A DNA stretch of 64,000 nt, taken from assembly GCA_034509755.1 (NCBI GenBank), contig CM067552.1, positions 13,735,001-13,799,000 of the forward strand, in the 5' to 3' direction. The notes beneath the pieces are model-generated. The model did no database searches. It saw only the letters and a program-made list of their open reading frames with translations, and was not told where the DNA came from. A program made the translations under genes and the position numbers. The DNA is from Anisodus tanguticus. Its lineage: Eukaryota; Streptophyta; Magnoliopsida; Solanales; Solanaceae. Positions 22,401 to 31,426 of the stretch are shown one piece after another; within the stretch, counting starts at the first letter, position 1, and the number at the start of each line of letters is the position of its first letter.

Positions 22401-25400
22401 CTTTTCGTGTACACAGAAAGGTCCTTGTTGTATAGATGAATGGGTAGAGTTTGTAGAGAATCATATCGTTTTGTAAATACTCTACTTTTTGGTATAACTC
22501 TTGCATACGGCCGTTGTGGCCATGTTTATGAATGAAAATACATTTACTTGATAAAAAAAAACATTTCTTTGGTGTTATTTGGCATGACCCATTGTATCCC
22601 TGCTAATGCTAGAAGTATATTCCAAAGTTTCACTGAACAGTGTAAGAACAGGTGACTATTAGTTTCTGCCTCTCTTCCACATAAGTGACATCTAGAGCAG
22701 AGTTGTACACCCCCTTTCATCAAATTATCCTGTTAAACCGGCCTTTCTAGCAACTAGCCAAACAAAACATGCCAGCTTATAGGGGATCTTTACTTTCCAA
22801 ATACGCTTCCAGGGCCACAACTCAGTCATATAATTGATTTGATTAAGCACCTGATAGGAAGTTTTGACAGAAAATCTGCCTGAAATGTGCCCCAACCACC
22901 AAACTCTATCTTTATTCTGACTGACCCCTATGAATTGGTTGATTGTGTTGTAGAATTCTGCAATTCTAGTGATTTCCCAATAATTCAAAAATCTCCTAGA
23001 TGTGAGAATCCACCCCTGATCAGACCAGACCTCATTGATGGTAGAGCATTCTATTGTTGATTTAAAATGAAAATGTCAGGATACCTTGTCTTCAAAGGCT
23101 CTTGCCCCAACCACTTATCTTCCCAAAGGAAATTTTCTTCCCATTCCCACTTTGAATGTCTTTAAAATATCTTGTGACTCTCCTTCAACATCATGACTTC
23201 TTTATTCATGCAGGAGAAAGAAGGGGACTTGTTCCTCCTCCCGTCTTCACCAAATAGCTTTCTTCAGTTTTACTCAAATGCTATTTGTGATAGCTCCACC
23301 CTCGACAGTGGTTTGAACAACTTTTGATGGAATGCTAATATTTTGAGAAGAGAGGCTAGAAGAATGCAATCTTTGATTTTCTTGAAATCGACCCCTTTTG
23401 ACATTGTCCTTCTTCCTCCTCATAAGACTTTCCGTAAAACAGTAAGATCTCTTCACGGATTTTAATTTGCTTGCAGAAGTCACTGTCATTTGATGCTAAG
23501 CCTCTATATGAAACCATAACTTCTGGCCATTAATGAAAAGATTAGTGTTTGTCCCCTTCCATAGCCAACTAATTTGAGACTTTTGCTCTACTCTTGTGCA
23601 ACCAATACCGATTCAAAATTGTCTTTTATTCCCCAACTTTTTTTGTCTAGAGTTCTGGTTTTCAGGTGAACTTGTGCACACCTAAATTAATCCAATAGGG
23701 ATGCAGCTCTTCTTCATCAAGATAATCCTTTTCTTTCTTATGAAATGTGTCTACTTCCTAGAGGAGAGCCGATTTTATTTGTCTTTATTACCAACTACCT
23801 CTCACTTCAGAATCATTAGATCGTCTTTCAACAGTCTTAGCATCTTCACCGGTCTAAAACTTGGATTACCTTCCCACGATTAGCTTATCTCATTGGGCCC
23901 TCACATCACCTGAAGACCTTCATAGAGAACTGCATGTTCTTCAGCCTAAGAAGATTTCTGTTTTCAGATCATTTTCAATTATAGATAGAGAAAGCTGCTA
24001 ATGGTGAATTGGAGATCTCTGATGTGGCATACAAGCATAAACTCATATGTCAAAACAGACAAAGAAACATATATTTTTCAATATATCCGAGTCAAAAGGG
24101 GAAAAAAGAAAAAACTTCATTAACTTATTACGAAGAAAGATGACAATAAAATAAAAATAAACAGCAGATATTTCTGCATAATTTGTTGAAGTTTATCACA
24201 ATAACATCATCTTTAATTTAGAAGATCAGAAGCAATTACCATGGCTGAAACCTACATGGTAGGCCCTTGGAAAAGTGACAACAAATTCACCAGGATTCTG
24301 TACCAACCTAAGTAAATAAAAAAGAGCACATACATTAGAATGTCAGAAAAAAAAATTATGAGTTAGGAATGGCACAGGAAACCACCATTTTAGTGGGATC
24401 AGACAAAAGGAAACCACCTGCAGCATGGGATGCCTGATGCTACCAGAACTTCAGGTGATAAAAGAGTGGTCTTCTCGCCCAATAGCGCAAGAGCAGCTGG
24501 AGAAAATTTATTGAATCTGAGAACTAGAAATTTTTCAGAGCAAAAACTCCAAAATATCTCCATTTAAAAGTCAATAAGCGAATTGAGCAGGCCTATGAAA
24601 ACTATTTACCTCAACAGAAAAACTTGAACAAGAATTTCAAGTATAAACACACACAAGACTGAACATCTGTAGCAATTCCAGAATCAGTAGTACAGGAAAC
24701 ATGATTAATTCTGAAGGCACTTCAGAAATAGATCCAATTAAAATGACAAGTCCGAAACCTTCTTTTTTTTTGTTTTTTGGGACATATCTGAAACTTTCAT
24801 CACACCATTGATAAAGGAAAAAGAAAAAGATAAGGGGAGAATACATCCAACCCTAACAAAGAACTGCTAACATCTTAACAAGAGGGATAAATACAGAACA
24901 TACAAGGAGGTCATTATACACTTCTGATTTTTCAATTGGCACCCTAAAGATGTTTTGGTAGAGGCGCATTAAGGTTCAACCGCTCACTTAGAGAAGACAG
25001 CTTCCAAAACCACATCAAGAAGCAGATCAGGCTTCTTTCCACAAACCACACAAGAAATTCATACCCTTAATTAGAATATTTACTTTCTAACTCATGAAGA
25101 TCATAGTTAGACCGCAAATGCATGTTAAACTTCCTACCATGGCTCATATCTCATAACTGCCAGCATACCACCCCTAAACAAATACAAACTGAACATGACT
25201 GCCAAAAAGCTATATAAAATGCTTAAACAATAAGTGCATGATGTAATTGTATACTATTCGAGGCAATTCGACTTTTCCTTCTCCCTGTTGGAATGGTGAC
25301 TCCAATTCCCAAAACATGAGGGGTAATCTTCTTAATTGATATGGTAAACTCCACCTCCTACCCAGGAGCTCATAGTAACTTCTTCAAACTTAGCTCCCTT

Positions 25401-28400
25401 GTTCACCCAGACATCCAATCTCATGGTTGGAGGTACAGTATCTTACCACAGAGTATTCCAGCCTTAACACTAAGATGAAAATATACAGATACAACGAGCT
25501 AGAGGAAAACAATTGGTGGCATTTGGCCTCCCAGACTGGAGAACCAGTAAAAGGAAATATCAAAAAAAAGAAGACCAAGAAGCAAAATTCCATTTTTTAT
25601 GTATGTACAAAAGAGTGGAATATCGAGCACTGCGACGGCAGCCAAAACAAAAAGCTTATGGCAAGAATCTATTGAGGCAGCTAAAAGGGAAACCCACAAT
25701 TGGATTCTTCAGGTGCCCGTTAACTTCTTGCCTCGGCTCAAACAAAATGTCATGCTTTCAACTTCCTAATTAGGGCCAGACTGGGTCATTATTCATTGTC
25801 CTAAAATAGAATACCTCATCACATATTACATAGGCTCTTACAACAGATTACAATTCCGCACCTATATGTTTTTCATTGTCATCAACTAGCCTCAATCCCA
25901 AACTAGTAGGAGACATCTGCTATAAATCCTCTGTATCCATTCCACCAAATATTCAGTATTTTGAAGATTTATCATAACTTCACCATTTTTTACACTGAAC
26001 ATTAAACCACCTCAATCTCCTTCGCCTTATTTTCAATGAGAAACAAACATTATATTGATGCAGTAAGGAAAATTTCACATACAAAATGTACTCTATACAT
26101 AAGTACAAAATATCAAATAAAAACATCATTCTTTACAAAGATCATTTTGTCGTCTATGACTGAATTATCCTACTTGCTCCCAAAGTATAAAATAATAGGA
26201 AGTCCCACTAATTTTTACAAGAGTATTTCAACTCTTTAAACACTCTTCTTTTTTCAAATTGACCAAATGAGCACCAAAAGCTCTATCTATGTTCCTCTTT
26301 TCAGCTTTTCCTTACCATCCAATAGCATGTCATTGGCAGAATCAAGTATCAACCATTTGACTCAAATATTCTACACTATACACCACAGCCTACATGTGAA
26401 CGTCACCCTTGCCACCTATATTACTAATATTGCTTTGGGAAAAGTCTCATTAAGTGCTAATTGGTTCCTTGATAATTAGTTGGCTAGCTATTTCTTTGGA
26501 TAAGTTAACTTGTTAGGTTTTTCTTGGAAATCAAAATTATTCTTCTGTATATTAGTTTAAGTTTTCACTTTAGGGACAGCACAACTTTAAAAAGGAATCT
26601 TTGAAAATCCTTAAAAGAAGGAATACCCACAAGTCAGGTATAAAGGCAAGTTGTTCAGTATAAGTGGCTTTGGCTTTCAAAAGCTTTATGTCCCAAATTT
26701 ACTTTAATTTAGTAAATTAACAAGTATTTCAAGTAGCAATCAGAATATTTGAGTTAAATAGTAGTGTAAGTTGATCTGTAGGATCATATCCTAAACTAGG
26801 GTTTCTAGTATCACAGTTTCCGAAGAAGGGAGAAAAACATAATAGACATGTCAAGCTACAAAAGAAAAGAAGGGAAACAACTAAACAAGGTTTTCTCCAA
26901 TTGCACTAAATAATGAACGATATGGTGGTGAAAACCAACTCGTACACCTAAAATTGACAAGATACTCAACAGTTAGGGATGGGGCTAAGGAGCTGCTGGC
27001 TGCAATTTTCTCGGTCAATGCACCTTGAAGGGGGGAATTCTTGAAGATGGGAGAGACCAAACATCATTTAAAACCAAGTTGGGAAGGGGGATAAAGGGGG
27101 GAAATGGTTGGAAGAGAATGAAAAGAAAGTGACAAAGAGGTTGGATATCTTTTGCTATGATGAAAGGATAGTTCTACATTACTTATCCAAAAAACAAAAA
27201 GAGAAACCTGAAGGGAAGAAAGATGCAGATCCTAATTCTAAATATCTTCCTATTATTTGTTATTTCTTCATAAAAAAAAGGATATAACCACTCCTCTAGA
27301 TAATTGAACAAGGTTTGGAAGCTAAACGTAAAGTTATTTGTAAATGATGTTATCAACCATTTATTTAAAAAGAAACATCTCGAAAACTTATCCCAGAAAG
27401 AAGTGCGATGCGGCAGAGTATTAGCTTTCATTGCTTAAAAATCCAATTCTGAAAGCAATGGACTGTTATACAGTGACTATCAACCATACATTTCAAGATT
27501 TCTTTCCACTGGCAATAGCAATAGAGTAATGACCAAGGACAATTATTAGAGAACTGAAAGAATCAGTATAACCTGACGCTTACCAACTATGAATAACTGC
27601 CAAAGAGCACTAATTCTTTCCATCTTTTGTAAGATGATAAGAAATGAGAGTTAGAACATTTCAAGAAGCTAAGAAGATGTTGTGGAAGAAAATAAAAATA
27701 TGCCTTTCATTCTTTTTTTTCTTTTGTAAATTTCATCACATTGTCGTTAACAAAAATGTATTCATACCTAATCGATCAGTATTTTCTCCATAAGCATGAC
27801 AACGAATGACTTCTTCAAAACTAAATGCATAATCTCCTGGCACAGCATACCAAGTCTTAGGGGATCCAGTATGAAGAAAATTCAAACTATGAAGCTCGTG
27901 ATCCTCAACATGCCAAGCAAACCAGCTAAACAACATCCCAATATAGACCATAGGAGAAGTAACACCAGGGATATCATCTGGCATGAAGCGAGTCAGTGAC
28001 CCAGGCGACCGTGCAATTACTTGCAAATTCCAAGGACTGTTTGCAAGCTTCCAACCAGAACTACCTTCCATTTCAGTACAACCTTTTGGTCTAAAAAGGG
28101 ATGATTTGTTTGATAAAGAAGCCGATGGTGTCTCTGCACTATGACACGGACCTTTGTCCACTCTACTACTCGAACTTGCTTGACTATTTCTATCAAGAAT
28201 TTTCCTCTTACACGCCCTTCTCCTCCTGCGAAAATAATTAGAGAGTCCCTCAGGCTCCCCAAAGGCCGAACCAGGCACATCATTTGCATACTCCAGGTAG
28301 ATAGGCTCTTCAGAAGCCTTTTTCCAAAACATTGCCTCCACAACTAAGGGATAAATCTCCTTAACCATACCAAATTGACTCCTGGAAAAATTCTTAGACT

Positions 28401-28782
28401 TGGTTTCGAACTGCTCTAATGTGTAAACTTGTCCACTTTGCCAGACTTGCTTCTGAGCTCCCAATGACAGACCACCTTTCAACTTCTTCTTTTCAGTATG
28501 TCCCAATTCCTGATGCCGCGTCGTGAAAACTGCCCCAGCATTTCCCTTATCCTCACAATTGACGTCCTCGGGGCACTTGGATAGAGACTTGTTCAAGTTA
28601 TGAAACACATACTTCTTTGAAGGTTTAGGCAATGGTGGAATGACCTTACATATACCAAAGGCACTAGCTTCCTTCTCAATTTTGGATATATAGGCAATCG
28701 GGTCAGCAAATTCAGTATCAGTAGGTCGAAATTCAGGTGCCAAAGGCAACCTTTTAAGCCATTCAGGTATATCCATCACCAT
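8420..28782 (-). CDS. ELF6: ELF6-like JmjN/JmjC histone H3K27 demethylase, 7 exons, 1391 aa
   Basis: Complete gene. The exons join (minus order) 28782-27768, 24496-24418, 24307-24240, 19807-19657, 19060-18507, 10858-10568, 10437-8420. They sum to 4176 bases with consistent phases and GT-AG introns. The protein has JmjN (about residues 12-53), JmjC (about 240-400), a C5HC2-type zinc region (about 564-720) and four C2H2 fingers (about 1278-1385). Fe(II) ligands H291, E293 (in HVEDHE) and H382 (in RAYHVGFSHG) are present, as are N301 and K309, which align with 2-oxoglutarate-binding positions of KDM4-type enzymes. The family removes H3K27 methylation in the nucleus and controls flowering and brassinosteroid-responsive genes; the fingers guide DNA binding. 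The JmjN start (FADPIAYISKIEKEASAFGI) and the wording around the jumonji core fit Arabidopsis ELF6 better than its paralogue REF6. Arabidopsis ELF6 is about 1340 aa, so length is normal. The start is the first Met before the conserved IPEWLK; Met3 is an alternative. Confidence 0.95.
10568..10858 (-). CDS. ELF6: ELF6 exon 6: second half of C5HC2 zinc region
   Basis: A 291-base exon with acceptor CTTCATGCAG and donor CATTCAG|GTAATG. It contains RGFVKPRIFCLEHAIQTEEL and VLVICHS, giving C694, H697 and C717 of the zinc region. An upstream in-frame Met (about 10922) exists, but phase and sequence demand the acceptor at 10859-10860. Intron 5 (7.6 kb) therefore splits one structural domain. Confidence 0.9.
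10985..11077. repeat. ~90-bp dispersed repeat, copy A
   Basis: This segment (…gataaattgtagcaggtaac … aatgatgttaaactttagtg … ccaggtgtccagatt) is about 75-80% similar by eye to 16125-16217 in the same orientation. The family is unknown to me. Confidence 0.55.
11140..11290. repeat. Foldback repeat fragment of the 'TTGCTCGG' family
   Basis: 'atgttgctcggacccttcaa' followed by 'gccgcacccatgtcgatcca' is typical of a short inverted-repeat element common in Solanaceae. Relatives lie at about 15680-15790 and 17311-17760 in the same intron. Confidence 0.5.
12240..13110 (+). pseudogene. RTE endonuclease remnant
   Basis: Scattered frames give RRINIACVQETKW-like sequence with a stop, then DRMMAIKLVAGGFTMNIISV and EEEKRRFWEDLDEVVGGI, followed by a G-FNGHIGS motif. 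These are parts of an apurinic-like endonuclease of RTE LINEs. Several stops and shifts are present. Confidence 0.75.
13348..14440 (+). pseudogene. RTE reverse transcriptase remnant
   Basis: Frame 13348-13818 carries RANGPDEISVEFWKS and MPKEWRWSTMIHLYKNKGD (RT start). After a stop and frameshift comes GHSTTEVIHLIKRLVEHYRE, then DLHMVFIDLEKAY. The next frame (14084-14434) carries DSEHFPVMMGLHQGSTLSPF and MLFTDDLVLIDE, where TDD replaces the catalytic ADD. At least three breaks separate the pieces. Confidence 0.85.
15548..15632 (-). mobile_element. Short SINE / truncated RTE tail
   Basis: 85 bp read on the minus strand as ACCTCCCAAGGTAGGGGTAA, GGTCTGCG…ACTCTACCCTCCC and ending GGGTATGTTGTTGTA. 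This is the same 3' tail as the RTE LINE 100 bp away. It is flanked by 20-bp target copies (15528-15547 and 15633-15652) that differ at one base. Known Solanaceae SINEs share this tail, so it could be a short SINE or a very 5'-truncated LINE copy. Confidence 0.8.
15680..15800 (-). repeat. Foldback repeat fragment (reverse copy)
   Basis: Read in reverse, 'gaggtcggattcttaatcac' and 'gattcggggatattgatctg' match the left part of the element at 17311-17760. Only one end is present. Confidence 0.5.
16125..16217. repeat. ~90-bp dispersed repeat, copy B
   Basis: Partner of the repeat at 10985-11077. It lies next to a second local duplication of about 40 bases ('acctataggca … gtcaatcagttggtt', 16084-16124 and 16221-16262). 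Confidence 0.55.
16492..17914 (-). mobile_element. TRIM-like miniature copia LTR element
   Basis: Two ~210-bp LTRs (16492-16699; 17240-17914 with an insertion) flank about 540 noncoding bases. On the minus strand the primer site next to the right LTR reads TGGTATTAGAGCC (17227-17239), matching tRNA-iMet. A polypurine tract (GTTTGAGGAAGTA, 16700-16713) precedes the left LTR. Perfect 5-bp target copies ATGTG lie at 16487-16491 and 17915-17919. No coding capacity, as expected of a TRIM or strongly deleted copia. Confidence 0.85.
17311..17760. mobile_element. Foldback element nested in the TRIM LTR
   Basis: About 445 bases interrupt the right TRIM LTR; the left LTR lacks them. The start 'ctaagttgctcggatttggg tgcgggtgtc' is loosely inverted at the end '…cacacccacaccaag…gtcggaatctattaag'. 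This is the TTGCTCGG foldback family. The exact ends are uncertain by some 10 bases. Confidence 0.6.
18507..19060 (-). CDS. ELF6: ELF6 exon 5: linker and first half of C5HC2 zinc region
   Basis: A 554-base exon with acceptor GGATGACAG and donor AATAGAG|GTAGGA. It opens with VPRSLLPGVRSSRLRDRQKE, conserved in the family, passes through an acidic linker, and contains GTLPCIACGILGFPF (C564, C567), the first cysteines of the C5HC2-type zinc region. An open frame runs on into the intron after YNR, but the phase-1 donor joins correctly to exon 6 (YNR-V-DRIEGNG). Confidence 0.92.
19061..19656 (-). other. ELF6 intron 4
   Basis: A 596-base AT-rich intron with no identifiable insertion. Confidence 0.75.
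19657..19807 (-). CDS. ELF6: ELF6 exon 4: end of JmjC domain
   Basis: A 151-base exon with acceptor AAATGCAG and donor TTTCAAG|GTCCGC. It codes FNCGEAANFGTPQWL and continues to MLSHQQLLYLLTMSFVS, the highly conserved end of the plant ELF6/REF6 jumonji core. The codon split with exon 5 gives serine (FVS-S-VPRSLLPG). Confidence 0.93.
20900..21116 (+). mobile_element. tRNA-derived SINE (Solanaceae TS/SolS type)
   Basis: 217 bp starting 'gcacccaagggtgtggccta' with box A (tggcctagtagtc, about 20913) and box B (ggtttaaatct, 20957-20967). It continues with 'ctaggtgatttcttcc' and 'ggtagcaggtaccccgtgga', and ends ggttattgaaaaa. It is flanked by 12-bp target copies ggatctt(t/g)catc (20888-20899, 21117-21128) with one mismatch. 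The body matches the style of SINEs known from tobacco and potato. It lies in ELF6 intron 3, antisense. Confidence 0.85.
21695..23880 (-). mobile_element. L1 LINE 3' portion, split by another L1
   Basis: On the minus strand, 22988-22725 reads DRVWWLGHISGRFSVKTSYQ and KIPYKLACFVWLVARKAGLT. Just beyond are CSRCHLCG, ETNSHLFLHC and, after the nested insert, NTKEMLSCWNKG: the zinc-binding C-terminal region of plant L1 ORF2. Weaker fragments reach about 23490. The 3' end (TACCATCTCAAAAG) is near 21695. The 5' limit is uncertain. Confidence 0.75.
22045..22559 (+). mobile_element. 5'-truncated L1 LINE nested in the opposite L1
   Basis: About 515 bp flanked by perfect 18-bp copies of aacatttctttggtgtta (22027-22044 and 22560-22577). 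It ends in a poly-A run (22553-22560) shared with the duplication. It codes CYMCEETGEDVDHLLLHCGL and WKMVPLALMWVVW, the C-terminal zinc region of an L1 ORF2. The target site lies inside the older L1's coding remnant. Confidence 0.9.
24240..24307 (-). CDS. ELF6: ELF6 exon 3: JmjC third iron ligand
   Basis: A 68-base exon with acceptor ATTTACTTAG and donor CATG|GTAATT. It codes LVQNPGEFVVTFPRAYHVGF then SH. H382 in AYHVGF is the third Fe(II)-binding histidine of the JmjC fold. Intron 2, between exons 2 and 3, is only 110 bases. Confidence 0.93.
24418..24496 (-). CDS. ELF6: ELF6 exon 2: JmjC core
   Basis: A 79-base exon with acceptor TTCTCCAG and donor TGCAG|GTGG. It codes AALALLGEKTTLLSPEVLVA and then SGIPCC, a near match to the JmjC segment of ELF6 proteins between the HxE motif and the third iron ligand. 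It is too short for simple ORF finding and was located by reading the minus strand for the expected jumonji sequence. Confidence 0.93.
24497..27767 (-). other. ELF6 intron 1
   Basis: A 3271-base AT-rich intron inside the JmjC domain. I see no recognisable transposon protein, no clear terminal repeat and no extra conserved exon. Short open frames here have no similarity that I recognise. Old, unrecognisable insertions are possible. Confidence 0.7.
27768..28782 (-). CDS. ELF6: ELF6 exon 1: JmjN and first half of JmjC
   Basis: This exon codes residues 1-338 plus one base. It contains the JmjN helix bundle (12-53), a basic linker near RRRRRACKRK (a possible nuclear localisation signal), and the first JmjC half with FSWFAWHVEDHELHSLNF. 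That stretch supplies two iron ligands, H291 and E293. The donor reads CGATTAG|GTATGA. An in-frame reading continues about 30 bases past the donor, but the conserved sequence resumes exactly at the exon 2 acceptor (…DRL|AALALLGEK), so the splice is preferred. Confidence 0.95.
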
Positions 28783-29227
28783 TCAACAGAGAGCAACATA
28801 ACCACAATAACTTATTGAAATAATTAACCACCCAAACAACTACAAACCCTAAATTGAAAATTCCGGAAGAAATCTTGAAATGTAACTACATTGAGCTTCT
28901 GTTCTATCGAGAAATAAACCTGAAACTTGAATTCTGCAATGGAGGGCGCACTTCAAACACATCAATACTGAGTCAAAATTCTGTCGTGTCTAGGTTACTT
29001 ATAAGGGACAGTCTTCACGGTGCGTAATATAGCATTTTTTAACCACCATTTCCTTAACCTGGAATACGGCGCACAGTTGTATCCACGTCATCCCGCGCCG
29101 TTGGGTTGGGACCGAAGTTTTCGGTTGCGGCTCAGAGCCATGATTCAGGAGCTCTTTTTGTTTTCGCGGAAAAGGGCCAATTTCCCGGGTGAAGTGCACA
29201 AATAGCCACGTTTGGGGACGCCATTTA
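28783..29227 (-). promoter_or_regulatory. ELF6 5' UTR and proximal promoter
   Basis: 445 bases between the ELF6 start codon and a Tourist-like MITE. The stretch is partly GC-rich around 29085-29180. A CTATATTA-like box lies near 29024-29032 on the minus strand, which would allow a 5' UTR of roughly 200 bases. No intron, uORF set or known cis element was firmly identified. Confidence 0.4.
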
Positions 29228-29524
29228 GGGCTTGTTTGGTAGCCAATTAGTAAAATATGAATTAGTTATGAGGAAATTTATATATTATTTTATGAAGGGT
29301 TTAGTTATTTATGTATTAATTATTTTAACTTTTTTCCTACATAAAGTAATACATAAAATCTCTCATACATGTATTAGTTATGCGGTTTCTAAATTGCAAG
29401 TCAAACATTGTACTAATTTTATACATGAATAACTCGTCTCATAACTAGCTACCAAACACTGTATTACTTATTCAGAATTTTAATACATGAATAACTTACT
29501 CCTAACCGGCTATCAAACGACCCC
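29228..29524. mobile_element. Tourist-like (PIF/Harbinger) MITE upstream of ELF6
   Basis: 297 bp with terminal repeats GGGCTTGTTTGGTAGCCAAT and, inverted, GGGGTCGTTTGATAGCCGGT. It is flanked by TTA on both sides (29225-29227, 29525-29527), the target size of PIF/Harbinger elements. Its near end is about 445 bases from the ELF6 start codon. Confidence 0.85.
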
Positions 29525-29689
29525 TTAAGTTACACCATATGAAGTTGAAATCTAATTGCAAGTGCATCCATTTTGGGAACAACTTCAAACATACACGATT
29601 ACAGTTGAAAATTCCCATCTAACTTCGGATATTTTTGTTTGATATTTGATATAACTTGTCAAGGCTAACTTCGGACAATTTTTACTTAA
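29525..29689. other. Short spacer
   Basis: AT-rich spacer between the MITE and the solo copia LTR. Nothing recognised. Confidence 0.5.
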
Positions 29690-30514
29690 ATTATGGACTT
29701 GAAAAAGTAAAACCTCGACCTATCTCCTATAGAATTTAACAAAATTTTCACTATAATTCGGAGCGATAATAGGCTTACAATCGTCTTGTCAAAACTAAAT
29801 TACTTGTTCCCTAAACAGTCCGTCTATAATCCTAGATAATAGTAACAATGTTTACCAACAACACTTATCACCAATATTTGCAAAGGCAAATAAGTGAAAC
29901 CACAATAGAACCTAAACTATTACAACAGAAGAACCAAATAGACTAATCTTGATACGCTCGGGTTCTTTGTTGATTGGATAGTTGGCTCTCTTGAGATCAA
30001 GGTGTTGATTGTGCTCACGCTTGTCTCTCGTTGGAATTTGTAGTAATGTTGGTTTTGTGGCTGAGTTCCAATGCTCCTTCGTGTTGTATATATATAGTAG
30101 TTGGTTGTCGCCTTTAGTTCTTGAATCTTTGACAGTTTTGGTTTCATTAACTGTACCCGAAAACCAAACTTTGTAAAACTTAGATATTCCTATCATTCCT
30201 TGTATGCATGTTGGCTTCCTTGTCCTACTTCAATGCTAATTTTCATGTTATTCAATTTATGGTATATTGCAGAATATGACCATAATTGTAATCCAACTCT
30301 TCATAAAATAGGAAACAGTCAATATTTCATTTTCTCTAAGTCGGCGTGAAATAGCTTAAGTCTCCAGTTGCGTAAGGAACTAAGTCCTTTGGAGATATGA
30401 TTGGATGTATGATTCTTCAAATAATTTCTTCCTTATTTCTCCAGTTGATTGTCTTGGGTACATTATTTATCAAATCATCAAATATCATAATTTTAAGCCA
30501 GTAGCTACTCAACA
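29690..30514 (-). repeat. Solo copia LTR upstream of ELF6
   Basis: On the minus strand it starts TGTTGAGTAGCTACTG (right end fixed at 30514) and tracks the LTR of the 46884-52621 element. Shared segments include GCATTGAAGTAGGACAAGG, TTTTCGGGTACA…AATGAAACCA, CTCAAGAGAGCCAAC and TAGGAGATAGGTCG. No internal region or second LTR is present. A minus-strand TATATATATA lies near 30092-30103. The left end is uncertain (29650-29700). Confidence 0.8.
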
Positions 30515-31082
30515 TACTTCTTGACACCGATCACTAATGAATATAAATTATTTAAACCAAACTCCAATGCAATATTTTTTCAAAATAATTAGAACTCTTT
30601 AATCAAATCGAAAGTCTTACAAGCAACCTACATGCATCTTCACCAAGTCCAATATAACGAGGTTGGGACATAGCACTATCAACAGTACACTGACGCAACA
30701 CGCTCATCGGCGATGAGAACATTATCATTGAGCTCTCTTTTCATACTTTTAGCATCAATGCAAGTCTTCATAAACTTATAAAATTTCATTTCAAGTACCA
30801 TTTATATAATTAGCTTTAAGGTGAAACTTATGTCAAAATATTATTCATAAATCAATGGTACATCATATACAATCTAATTATAAAATATGGAGAGACTCGC
30901 ACTCGCTCGCCCCCACAAGTACGGACTCATATTTACACATAATTTACTTGAAACATGAAGAGAAAACACCTCAAAAAGAGTAAGCCTTACCTCAACTTTA
31001 AGCTCCAAATAATACTACGATTCTCCAACATTCTTAACACATCCAACATATGTTATTATGCTCCAATATACCCCAATGTAGT
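30515..31082. other. Unassigned intergenic sequence
   Basis: AT-rich, no open frame of note, no repeat structure recognised. Confidence 0.5.
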
Positions 31083-31389
31083 TGTTGACACCTAATTTTG
31101 ACCCTCTTTTTCTTTTCGTTTAATTTCACTATGCTTCTCAAGCTTGAAAAATCCCCAAAATAATTTTTAAATATTTTTTGTAAATTCCCATATTAATTTA
31201 AGACATTGTTTCTTTAAAATTAAATTTATTTTTTATTTTTATTTTAATTTTTATAATTAACATTATCCAAGAATAGTTTTAATACTCTAAAATATCATTG
31301 TTTGTATTTATGTTTCCCTTTAAATAGGTTTATTAATAAAAGGATCATTTTGCACACTGTCTTTTAGAATTAAACACATATATTGAATC

Positions 31390-31426
31390 GTGTGTGTATA
31401 TATATACACACACACACACACATACA
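31390..31426. repeat. TG/TA/CA microsatellite, palindromic
   Basis: (TG)4(TA)5(CA)n-type run. The tgtgtgtatatatatacaca part is a perfect inverted repeat. Confidence 0.85.

Larger units (their letters stand above)
19808..24239 (-). other. ELF6 intron 3, carrying a SINE and nested L1 LINEs
   Basis: A 4432-base intron. It contains a tRNA-derived SINE (20900-21116) and a minus-strand L1 fragment (about 21695-23880) interrupted by a plus-strand L1 tail. The remainder (19808-20899 and about 23900-24239) shows no feature I can name. Confidence 0.75.

Noticed and set aside
25390..25773. Overlapping short frames on both strands in ELF6 intron 1
   Set aside because: Low-complexity, hydrophobic or Lys-rich readings without similarity; no splice-consistent link to ELF6.
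27736..27767. In-frame extension of ELF6 exon 1 (GMNTFLLTTM)
   Set aside because: It follows a good GTATGA donor and does not resemble the family; the conserved sequence continues in exon 2.
29912..30196. 94-residue minus-strand frame upstream of ELF6
   Set aside because: It lies inside the solo copia LTR and matches LTR nucleotide sequence of the 46884-52621 element.
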